This document shows, one piece after another, positions 1-10,948 of a DNA stretch of 64,000 nucleotides. A program made the position numbers and the translations under genes. Under the pieces are notes generated by a model. The model did no database searches, was not told the DNA's origin, and was given only the letters and a program-made list of their open reading frames with translations. The number at the start of each line of letters is the position of its first letter. Positions within the stretch are counted from its first letter, which is position 1. This stretch comes from Sialis fuliginosa (Eukaryota; Arthropoda; Insecta; Megaloptera; Sialidae): positions 16,590,761 through 16,654,760 of the forward strand of contig OY540818.1 of NCBI GenBank assembly GCA_961205875.1. Direction: 5' to 3'.

Positions 1-143
1 GAAGTCGATTTTATTATTATTTTTTAAGTTTTTCTTCTTCGTATTATTACCCCTCCCCTCAATATACATACATAAAAAAATACGTATAATTACATTTGTT
101 CTGAGTGCGCCACTGAGTTAAATAATATAAATAAATACGTTAC

Positions 144-549
144 CAACAAAGCAAAGAACTCCCCAAGACAACGCCCATATCTGCACATACTTAAAAGTAT
201 TCTTCATTGTAACACGGGGCTCAAAATTCAAATCGGAGCTGAATTTAAATTCATTAATCAACTTTTCAAGTTCCATCAACTCCTTCCAATGCAATTGCAA
301 ATAACTGAATTGCAAAAGCGCTGTAAATGCAATCATTGTATGAATTATGCTCAAGACAAGTTTATGCCAGTTTTCATGTCCATAAAAAACAGTCCCGAGT
401 AAAATAGACGTCGAATGCTGGCAAAGAAGAATTAGGGCTACAATTCGATATATTTTTTGAAAAAAGTTGAATTTTGAATTTTCGTGAATCGGCCAAAGAG
501 CGAAAATATTCATGATTCGTTTGTTCGTAATGAAATATGATTTCGTCAT
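144..549 (-). CDS. Odorant receptor, first exon only (partial gene)
   Basis: The exon encodes the N-terminal ~135 residues of an insect odorant receptor: an ATG start, a WPIHE motif near residue 20, a first membrane segment around residues 35-55 and a second around 65-85. Reading on the minus strand, the exon ends in a phase-1 GT donor (GTT G|GTAACG); the rest of the gene must lie left of the window. The layout matches exon 1 of the complete receptor at 16404: same start region with a WPI motif, similar length, same donor phase. Insect receptors of this class are odour-gated cation channel subunits in olfactory neuron membranes, working with Orco. Family assignment is inferred from this exon and the paralogue; ligand and intactness cannot be judged. 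Confidence 0.75.
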
Positions 550-3292
550 TTTTTATTCTTTTGAAACCTATAGAGCTTTTTTAAACAACTTTTATACAAT
601 TTATTGTTTTGTTTATAGTTTATATATTTTATGTTTGATCCTTAGCTCCTTTTGAACTTTTTAGACAGCAATTGTTTATTGTTTATTGCGATAGCTGTTA
701 TTGCTCGATCTAAGACAGAGTGTTTATTTTATATTCAATGCAAGTTACATTTAAAGACTTTCGAGTAGGTAATTATATGCATAATGGTATTTGTTTTTAA
801 ATACTTTCTTAAATTACAGGTATAATAAGTTAAGTTAAAGTTTTAATTGTTCTTATGGTAGGTATGAATTTTCTTTTCTCTTGTTTATCGTAGAAATTTC
901 TTATATAATAGTTGTTTAATTATATGGTGTAATAGTTTTAATAACATATTGTAAATATAGAAATACAGTAATACCTCTTTTTACGCATTTGGAAAAAATT
1001 GCGTGTTATTTAGACTATTTTAGACGAGACTTTAGTACCAAAAACCGAGACAATTAGAGATGGGGGCTAGGGTGGGTATTCAACGAGGGGCCAAAAGGTT
1101 ATAATATATCAATACTACCCCTAAAATATTCCGGTTACGCCACTAGACAAAACATCCCCAGATTCGACTCCTATGTGTAACTACATTCAGTTAATAAATG
1201 AACATTTATTTTATTAATATGTAAATTATTCAAGCAAAATGATTTCTCAAGGTCAATTTGGAATCATTGTATAGGATGCCGATCAAAATAACAATATACC
1301 TAAATTAGTGGCGTCTGAGCAGGAGGTAAGGAGGGGACATCTGCCCTCCAAAATTTTCAGTTTGATGGCAATGACTACTTTTTTCCTCCTCAAAATTTAT
1401 ACCCTGTTTTTTTGGCAAGTTTGAAGCAAACAAAGAAACAAAAATTAAATAAAAAGTTAGTATTTCTACTTTTTTTAATAAATAATTTGATATTAACTCT
1501 TTGGACGTGAAAATCGACTTTTATTTTAGAAAATAAATAAATATCAGTGAAATATTCATTAAACCCCTTCACCCCACCCTTTGTTTATTCATATGTAAAC
1601 TTTATATTTATGTAAAATAAAAATTATATTAAATTTTTTGTTGTTTTACTAAAACATTAATCCTCAATATACTAACACGAATATCAACTCGTATACAATT
1701 CATGCAAAATAAATATCATAAAATAAAATGTAAATAAAATTTTTAAAAATAGACCACTTATATTTCGGAAAATGTGCATATTTTTAGGAATAAGTCCAAA
1801 AGGTTAAAAAAATTGAAGTCAATTTTGAATTTTAAGAACGTAAAGTTAGGTCAGAAAAAATTTGGTTCCGGCGCCACTGCCTAAAATCAAAAATTCACAC
1901 ACAGTGACTGCTTCACATATCAAATACACTTCTTCAATACATAGTTGTATGTATATACAAAATATTACGTCATCGGCCCCTTCCCTTCTAACTGGAATTT
2001 AAAAATAACTGTTGACACTTGGTCGCACATCGGACAATACAAGTACAAAGGCAGACTGAATTTTTGTTGTAGCAGACACGTGGTTATTTGAGAATTTCAC
2101 AAATAAAATAAATAAACGTTTAAAGTTCAATTGTGAATTAACATTTATTGTTTATTTTTGTGCTAAAGACATCTTGATTAGTTTGTTTTTTAGATATGTT
2201 TTAAGTTTTAAAAGGTAATGTATAGTTTTAATAGTTTTTTAGTACATTATATTGTATTTTAATCGACTTCAAATATAAGGAGGTACTCAATTCGACGATT
2301 TTTTGTTTGTTTGGTGATCCCATATAATTTTTTTTGGAATCTGACTACGCTATTCAAAATGAAAAAAATAAAACCGACTAAAAAAAACCTGAAAAGTACA
2401 TAATAATTAAATTTAACAATTTTTTAAGTAGCTGTCAAGTTAATAAAAAACTTTTTAAGAAATAAAAATATAAAACCAACTTCAAAAACTGTTAAATTTA
2501 ATTATTATATACTTTTCAGTGTTTTTAGGATTTTTTTATCAATATTACAACACAAATAATAATTATAGTGTTCTTATAGAACTTATAGTTAACAAATTCA
2601 TGATAAAAAAAACCTTCGTAGTCGAAATAACTGTTGTTTTTTTAGATTTTAGTTATTATATATATGTATACAGATTTCCGGAAGTAGACAACATAAAGAA
2701 AACATTTGAATCACCAAACTGTATTTATTATTCTGTGCACCAAGGAGGAACAATAGCGCTATTTTTATCAGACAAAACTTTATTTGCATTTCGTTTATAA
2801 ATTTGAAAATGAGTAATTTTTTTATGATAGTTTATTAATTTTAATGATATTTATTTGTTATTTTTATTGTTGCTATTATGACATAACAATTTTTGTTTTT
2901 CATAGCATCATGACTAGGATTGTCAAAAACTCAAAATGTAAAAAGAGAACTTTTTCCATTTAAAAAAGAGGACTTACATAGTATAAAAAAAACTTTTTAA
3001 GAAAAAAATAAAACCGCCACTGAAAAGTATATAATAATTAAATTTAACAGTTTTTGAAGTCGGTTTTTTATTGACTTACCGCCGACTTTCAAAATTTGTT
3101 AAATTTAATTATTATATACTTTTCAGTGTTTTTAAGGGGATAATTTTTTTCATTTTGAGTAGAGGAACATACATATAAAATATATACAGCCGAATTGAGA
3201 ACCTCCTACGTTTTTAATTTATGGATATTAACCCGGGTAACACCGGGTCCTATGCACTAGTCCTCAATAATTTAGTAAAATTATTTTTACAG
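550..3292. other. Repeat-rich intergenic region between receptor exon and SLC4 gene
   Basis: No convincing gene is seen here. The region holds a CAGTGGCG-type element (1306-1879), three blocks of a dispersed repeat with ACTTCAAAAACTGTTAAATT and TATACTTTTCAGTG strings in both orientations (about 2378-2530 and 2985-3140), a fragment of the ACCGACTTCAAAAAAGG-type repeat (3187-3215) and a short piece of the B repeat (3222-3263) that ends just before the SLC4 exon. A 93-codon open frame at 2519-2800 has no recognisable domain and begins inside a repeat. Confidence 0.6.
1306..1879. mobile_element. Non-autonomous hAT-like element (CAGTGGCG ends)
   Basis: The left end reads TAGTGGCG and the right end CGCCACTG, an inverted pair also found at 5110-5208, 13611-13935 and 53232-53672. 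Flanks read CCTAAAT on the left and CCTAAAAT on the right, a slightly decayed 8-bp duplication. No transposase remains. Confidence 0.5.
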
Positions 3293-3294
3293 AA

Positions 3295-6200
3295 ATGGAT
3301 AGTGAAAATAACGACTCAAGGAATCCCAACACTTTAGAAAAAAAGAATACAATTCAATTACGACAACAATTAAATGAAGAAACAGAAAAAGAAAATGAAA
3401 AAAAAAGACGCGACGAACATGGTCTTACACGAACTGGTCGCATATTCGGTGGTCTTTTAAACGATTTCAAACGAAAATCAGAACACTACATTTCAGATTT
3501 TACTAATTTCGTATCAATACAATGCATTTCATCATTCTATTTTATATACATTCTTTATATTCCCACTATAATATCATATGGACATATTTTCGCACAAGCA
3601 ACCAATAATAACATAAGTGTAGTTGAAGTCTTATTATCTGCGATAATTTTTGGTATCGGATATGCGTTATTTTCTGGACAACCTTTAACAATTCTTGGAC
3701 CGTCTGGGCCTTTGTTAGTTTTTGAAACTCTTATTTATAGTTTCTGTAAAAACAATGAATGGGATTATATGTCGTTTAGATGTTGCATTGGAATTTGGAT
3801 TTCGATTATATTTATTATGTTAGTTGCTGTTGATGCTTGTACATTTGTTCATTATATTTCCAGGTTTACGTACGAAACGTTTACTGTTCTTAGTGGAATC
3901 ATTTTTATATATTCTGTAAGTTCATGCAGTAATACATTCATGTCGGGTATTATATTAAACCTTTCAAACCCAAAAAAAATATATTGTAGGTCTACTAATG
4001 AAATATATTATTGGGGTAAGTGCAGACCGGTTTTTGCATAGTTGGACTTTGAACCCATATATATCTGTTATATAAATACTTAATATTTTCAGTATCAAAT
4101 GATTGTGCAGTTATTACTGACTAGTTTAAATTGAATAGGATACCAATTTTCTTTGTATATTTGCATTATGATAGGAAATTGTAAAAAATGTCAACTACAG
4201 TGCACTTGCCCCATTTTCGGGGCAAGTGCATTACCGGTAGTTAAAAACGTTTTGAAGCATTATTTGATATGCTATGGGGCAAGATCAGAATTGTGAACAC
4301 GCCTAGTATAAAATGTTTTTTACCGCATCAAGATACGTTATTTAGTTTTGGAATAGTGAACTTTTTAAATAAGTTGGTATTAATATTAAAAGTATTATAA
4401 TAAAAAGAACCCGTTAATGCACTTGCCCCGTTTCTGCACTTACCCCACTGCACCTTATATATAAAATAAAACGGACTTTAGTTTCATAACGATTTGACAC
4501 CTCGCAAATAGCATTAGCTTACCTTTTTTTCTAGAACTTATTCTTTATAATAATACCCGACATTAATCTTTTTAAAAATATATTTAATTAATTAATTACT
4601 TTTCAGGCAATACGTAATACAATATTTCTAGGTAATATAACACCTATTAATGATGAAAGCCCATGTACTTGCGAATATAATGATTCTGAAGTAAACATAA
4701 CATCTTTATTAGACCAAATGGATTGTATTGTAAGTTCCAACATTTCTACATACCCAAAAAAAAAAATTATATTGATTATATAATACGCAAATCTAAATTT
4801 TGAGTAAATTAAATCTAATTTGGTATACGTAAATCGATCTACAATTTAACTCACATCAGTCAACTTTATATGTAGATCTAATTGTAAGTGGATCTATGTA
4901 GATCTTCGAAATAAAGACAAAAAATGAAAAAATAATTTAGACCCACATTAATTACTATTGATCTAGTTAATAGATCTATATGGAAATCTAATTTTTTATT
5001 AAATTAAATCTAATTTGATCTACATAAATATACGTAAATTACAATTAGTAATTGCAGATTTATATAGATCTTAGAAGTAAAGATGAATAATAGTATATAA
5101 TAATAATTTCAATGGCGCACCCAGGGTGGGGGAAAGAGTTCAACAATTGTGATACATAAAATAAAATAAATTACCCCTCCTCTCGAATTACTTTTGGGTG
5201 CACCACTGATTAATTTGATCTATTAATGTTTTTATACAAACGCAATTTTAGAACAACAATGGAACAGTTCTGGAGAACTATTGCCCATTTTTTAAATATT
5301 CTCAAGAAGTGACTGCATATTGGACATCCATAGGAATATTTATAATTACATTTTCATTATGTATCTTACTCAAAAATTTAAAACATATTATACCCATTCC
5401 AGTCAAGGTAATTCTATTGTTTAACTCAATCCAGTGGCGTAGCTATATTCTTTCGTATACTGATTTATCAGCGGTACTCAATTTGTGGCACAGATTTAAG
5501 AAAATTAATTTGTTTTTGAAATAAATAAAATGATCATCAAACACATATTAAGTATCGCTGATAAAAATCATTACTGCTTTATATACAAAAAAAAAAAACG
5601 CTCTTCTTTAGTAATACAAAACTATAACCACTATTTAATATGGTAAATTATATTTCAGATAAGTCTAAATATAAGTCACTTAGCTGTTTTAATCGCAATT
5701 ATAATCGGCATTATAATAGATATCATAATCAAAGCACCAACAGTGAAATTAATGTCCAAGAACGAATTTGCAAAAATCTACGATCGAAATTGGTTAATTT
5801 CACCCTTTAATAACAACCCTTCATGGACCATGTTAATTGCAATAATCCCAGCCCTCCTTTGTTCTTTATTAATGATAACAGAACATGAAGTAACTTCAGT
5901 ATTTATCAATAGAAAAGAACACAAATTAGTAAAAAGTCATGGGTACCATCTTGATTTACTTATAATGGCTGTACTCACAGCTATTACATCAATAATGGGG
6001 CTTCCGTGGTTCGTTGCAACTATAATTCTATCGATTAATCACGTCGATTCGTTAAAAACTGAATCTAGAAAAGATTCACATGATAGGAAGTTAAAAGTAA
6101 CGGGTGTTTTAGAACAACGTGTTACACATATTATGGTTTTCGTTAAACTTGGTTTGACGATTACATTTGCACGTCTGTTGAAAGTCATTCCCCTGGCTGG

Positions 6201-7229
6201 CATTTATGGTGCATTTTTGTATATCGGTTTAGCTGCTCTTAAAGATATACAGTTTGCAGAAAGAATTACTACTATGTTACTTCCGTCTAGATTCAAACCG
6301 AATTATATTTATTTAAAACAGGTAAGTTATTTTCTCTTTTGTTATCTGCCAGGTGTAAATTTTTTTGAAGTGAAACTTCTTTAGTGAGGCTAGTGAATTG
6401 AAATAAGTTTGACAGATTTTAAAGAAGTGTATGGCATATGCGTGAGTAAATGTTTACGTCAGATGCGTGAGAGAGAGAGATGAGTAAATGTATAAGAGAA
6501 AGATAGATATTTTGTGTTAAAATAATACTTTTGATTATTCATGGTTAATGAAAAAAAAAGTTTCACTTCAACCGTGCACTTATGTGGGTGAGGCACACAA
6601 TTTTTTTTTATTTCAGGTAAAAAATCGATTTGATTTGACTGGTCTATTGTTTTCAGATATCTCCAAGACGGTTAACACAATTTACATTAATTCAATTGGG
6701 ATGTTTTAGTATACTGTGGTTCATAAAAGCACTTAGTATGACATCTTTTTTGTTCCCGTTAAGTATTTTTCTAATGATAGGTATTCGCAAATGTTTACCT
6801 AAAGTATTCACACATCGGGAATTAAATATTTTAGACAATGATGAGCTTAATCGTTATTCCGAAGACAAAGAAGTTGAAACACAAGTAAGTAAATAAAATA
6901 AAAACTGACAAGACAAAAACCTTTCTTTTACGCATACCTCATGAATCACTGAACCGATATTAATGAAACTTGGCTGGTTGGTTCCATTTCAAAATCGTGA
7001 CTTTTTAAAACACTTTTTGTTTCAAGATATCTCAAGAATGACACATATTACGTAAAAATTTTATAGAATCTTTTTTGTAGAGCATTCAATTTTCTATAAA
7101 AAAGGTCATTACAATTTTTGTTGTAAAATATTCCCTTACGAATTTTACTTAGATGTCCAAAATATTGATTGATACATTTTATAATATTTTCAGATACCTC
7201 TGAAATCTATCAACAATCCTGAAGATTAA
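3295..7229 (+). CDS. SLC4-family bicarbonate transporter without N-terminal cytosolic domain
   Basis: Six exons join in frame, all at phase-0 GT/AG introns: 3295-3915, 4607-4729, 5252-5407, 5659-6321, 6657-6884 and 7194-7229, giving 608 residues. Family hallmarks are GRIFGGLLNDFKRK before the first membrane helix, ALFSGQPLTILGPSGPLL, GIIFIYSAIRN across the first splice, INRKEHKLVKSHGYHLDLL, GLPWFVATIILSINHVDSL and REL-type tail. Extracellular loop 3 (exons 2-3) has four cysteines and two N-glycosylation sequons, as in Na+-coupled members. SLC4 proteins move bicarbonate or carbonate, often with Na+, across plasma membranes. The oddity is length: relatives run ~900-1,200 residues because of a ~350-residue cytosolic domain. 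Here the ATG lies three bases after an acceptor-like TTTTTACAG, so upstream exons could exist, but none is seen before the opposite-strand receptor exon. A tail intron retained would end the protein in VSK. Confidence 0.88.
4199..4453. mobile_element. Small TIR element in SLC4 intron 1, with perfect hairpin at its left end
   Basis: TGCACTTGCCCC (4201-4212), a 6-base loop and its exact complement (4219-4230) form a 12-bp stem. The right end (4414-4453) carries the same CACTTGCCCC strings in opposite orientation, so the 255-bp unit looks like a decayed inverted-repeat element. Confidence 0.5.
5110..5208. mobile_element. Miniature CAGTGGCG-type element in SLC4 intron 2
   Basis: Ends read CAATGGCGCACCCAGGG and CTTTTGGGTGCACCACTG, an imperfect inverted pair enclosing ~65 bp. 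It belongs to the hAT-like CAGTGGCG group seen elsewhere in the window. Confidence 0.45.
6930..7150 (+). repeat. Dispersed repeat I, copy 1 (SLC4 last intron)
   Basis: It shares long strings (AAGATATCTCAAGAATGACA, AATTTTATAGAATC, TTTTTGTAGAGCATTC) with 11641-11885 in a NAF1 intron and, inverted, with 47996-48225. Two adjacent genes therefore carry the same repeat in introns. No coding potential. Confidence 0.7.
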
Positions 7230-10200
7230 ATACATTTATAATGACGTTATATTTTGCTATTGCTTTTATAAAAATGTTATATTTATATAATATGTTATGG
7301 GTAATGTCCACATTGTACATCGCTACTGGACAAAGTTCACATTAACCGACTTGACTCGGTTTTATGCGGGCATTGTCGACAATGCTAAATCGTCGTGAAC
7401 AGTACTGTACTTTTACTACTTTAATGTTGTTTTTTTTTATACCAAAACAAATTTAATTGATATAGAATCTATTATATATATATTTTATACACTTACCTAC
7501 TTAAATATTTAAGTTTTTATAAAAATGTTTTATAATAAAAATATATAAATAAGTATCCATATTGTTTTATTTATATATGTAAAAAAAGTGGGTGTGTTTA
7601 TTTACGTACGCGCGTTAGAAGTGATACTTCTTTGGCGTGATTGAAAAACAACTACTCACTGTAGGGACACTTTAATTAAAGTGTCCCTAACTGACTGATA
7701 CTAGTAGTAACATCTATTGAGAAACTGCAAAACTAAAAACCAGTTTTACCGACTGTCATAACAGAAATATGTATTATCTACACTCTATACTCTCCCTCAA
7801 CGCGCCTAAAGAAGTACAACTTCAATAATACAATTTATTGAAAGTTTTGAAATATTTATTATAATTAATAGTAAAAGCCAACAAAAATACATAATAATTT
7901 GACATTACTTAACTAATTGACTATAGTTAATAACATTTATTGGTTTTTAATAACTATTTTTTTGTTTAAAAGCAGCCTATATTAATATATTGTATTGTTG
8001 CATCTCATAATTTTGTAAATAATAAAATTCATTCTAATATCTCGTGCATTATAAATAATCTGATCTCTCTAACCTAACCTAACATACTTTACTCCACTAA
8101 CCTTGCAAAATTAATCACAATTAGTTAATCAGTTGTTTTAAACCCATTATTACATCAATTCTAAAAAAACATTTACGGTTATGATATATTTTATAAGGTA
8201 AAAAATTATCATATTTAGTGAATTGTTCATTTACAAATTGATATTAATTTTAGAGTTAACATTAATTAAGGTTTTAAAACAACTGATTAACTAATCGTCG
8301 TTAATTTTGTGTTATGCAACCCAAGGTAAGTATTTTCCATAGACATTGAAACATGGACTGAGCCATCCGTATTTTACGAGTGTAATAAAGTAGCCAAAAA
8401 CCATAGAGATAATATAACATAGAGAGTGTGAGGAATCTGAAAACGTTAACTGTCGGTAGAAAGAGAAAAAAAAGATTGTGGACCTCTATCTATCTTTATC
8501 AAACAATGCATGTTTCATATTTATATTTTAATTATCTATGTGCTTACATCTGACCATAGAATATACACCTGACATTCTGTGTACGACTTAATTTGTAGAA
8601 AAAGTAAAATTCTAGTTTTTTAGTGTTTTTTTATTAACAATTAAAAATAAGTTTATTTATTAAATTATTAATATGCACATATAATATACAAAATAACTTG
8701 ACAGTTCTTTAATTTAATTATATGGCATTATGCAAAGAAGACTTACGAATGCGTCAAAAGACAAAGACACAATTATTTATAATTGGTGTCCGCTTACATA
8801 AAGTGCTATGGCTCACTTAATGTTATATTATCTCTATGGGCCAGAGACATAAGTTTGTTTAAACCAGCTTCTGTCTCTTTCTAACCTCATAACGGTACTG
8901 TGTAAAAGAGATAGAACATGGTTTAAACACGGTGCTCCATCTCTATCACTCTTGACGTCCAGTTCTTCATTGCAATTGACAGTTGTGTTATGCTGTCTAT
9001 GGATTTTTGAAGGTTAGGTTTTGGTTTAGACCAAATTCTTTATAATATCGTGCATAAAAGTCTAATATTGAAGAGTGAGCCGTTAAATAAAAATGTTTAC
9101 AAGGCACAATGATATAATTATAAATGCACTAAATTAAACTGCAGTACCCTAACCTAATAAAATAAATAATAATATATTTCAATTTAAAATGTTAAAAATG
9201 AAAGCTTGATAAAATAAAGAATGTGTATATTCTAACAAAATGGCATGACTAGATTTTCTTTTTCATCTCTAAAAATATTTCGTAAACCGTGCAGTGTAGA
9301 AGAAAACAATATTAAAGAAATATAACACTTATTATGAGGGAAAATTTTAACTCAATAATTACTGTCAATACGGATATAATAATAATGCTCCCAAGCCAAA
9401 ATTAATTATTTAAGTTTTACTTTTTTATATACCCCAATAAAATTTTTTTTAAACAAAAAAAGTGTAGAATCTACACTTTTATCATTACATTTTGAAGGTT
9501 GCATTATGTTATTTTGCAATGTTCTAAAAGATTATCATTTAAGTTTTTTTAATATAATCGCTTCTTTACGAAATTAAAGATCATTTTTTTATCAACTTTT
9601 TTGCATTATATCTCGTCACCATTTGATGATAGAAAATTGGGCCTGGGAACAAATTTGTAGATTCGACCCTGATAAACAAAAAAGGTCCTGAAAATTTTGT
9701 ACCGTAAAAGTCTTTATTTTTCCAGATAATTTAAACAGTTTCAGGATAAAAAAAACTCACTTAGATAATAAATAAATAATATTTAAATATCTTGATTATT
9801 TGCATAAGTTTTAATAAATTTATAATAAAAAAATTAAATTGGGATTAATCAAACATTAAACAATTTAAATTCTAAGGTAATTTTTACACAAATTAATTTT
9901 ATACAATTTTTGGCACGGATTTAAATATTTTATAAGAATCATTAATTTGTTATTAATTAATTGTACTATGAGTTCAATAATGCTTATATATATTTATTTA
10001 TTTATTAACAAGTACTACAGTTTTATTAAATATATATTAATTATTATATGTAGATAAATATAATATTTTTAGTTTATTAATTGTAAATGTGCCGTAAATA
10101 AAATCAGTTAAAAATTACCTTAGATAATTTTCAAAATGGTATACAATTTAATTTTATAGTGTCCGACCAAAATTTACTTGTGACTTGAATAAAGTCTAGT

Positions 10201-10600
10201 ATTTCATGTCAAATATTGGGGGAAAGTGGGAATTTCAGAAACTGATGTAACACGCAGAGATTAGGGTAAATTTATAATCAGTATATCTCGGCATTCAGCG
10301 CAGCTATCACGCAGATTTTGGTCTCAAATTATAGATCTCAATTAGATCTACAAGATACAAGAAAAATCAAAACATTTTAAATGTTTTAACGAGTGAAAAA
10401 CTTCATTTTATAAAAAAAAATTTTGTATGTTCATGATTTCCCTTGTAAATATTAATTAATTGTTTTTAATTTTGTACAATATAATAATAACTATATTATA
10501 CAATACTAGTTTAAATAAATTTATTTAAACTAAATTTACACTAACTTTTTGTGTCCATTTTACAAATATTCAAACGTTTCTGTGTAACAAAAAAAATTTA
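7230..10600. other. Intergenic region between SLC4 and NAF1
   Basis: No gene is recognised. It contains a perfect 28-bp palindrome at 7662-7689 (TAGGGACACTTTAA plus complement) inside a looser inverted pair (about 7620-7640 and 7800-7825), a TIR element at 8401-8842, and long A+T-rich stretches with nothing identifiable from about 9240 to 10600. Confidence 0.55.
8401..8842. mobile_element. TIR element (CATAGAGATAATATAACAT ends)
   Basis: The 19-bp string CATAGAGATAATATAACAT near the left end is present in reverse complement at the right end (8818-8841). The interior has no open frame. Flanking CCATAGACAT strings (8335 and 8997) suggest it may sit inside an older, larger inverted repeat. Confidence 0.5.
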
Positions 10601-10948
10601 AGATGTAGTAGTATTTTTATTTTGTAATATTTATAACAACTATTTTAATTGTAGGAACAACCAGAAAATAAATATTACAAAAAACCCTTTTTCCATGACA
10701 AATCCAACTACCTTTAACTGTCTTAGAATGACCTACAAATGGAACCAAACATAACTGAGTAGAACCAAGACGAGATTACCTAAGAAAACCTAACCTTTCA
10801 ATCAGACACTATAACACATTCCACGCACTTCAACAAACAAACAACCAATTAATTAAAATACAACCGCTCTGCAACAAAACAATCACATGAAAGTGGTTTC
10901 AAATATCCAAAAACTGCAACTAACTAATTAACTTTCAAACAAACACAT
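10600..10948 (-). other. Probable 3' untranslated region of NAF1
   Basis: Immediately downstream of the NAF1 stop on the minus strand, base composition is less A+T-biased than the surrounding DNA and no repeat is evident. A minus-strand AATAAA signal occurs near 10616-10621. The boundary is inferred. Confidence 0.4.

Noticed and set aside
2519..2800. 93-codon open frame upstream of the SLC4 gene
   Set aside because: Starts within a dispersed repeat, has no recognisable domain, no Band 3 cytosolic similarity and no splice link to the SLC4 exon.
3916..4041. C-terminal part of the 248-codon frame of SLC4 exon 1
   Set aside because: A GTAAGT donor at 3916 joins FIYS to AIRN in exon 2, restoring the family consensus; the remainder is intron read-through.
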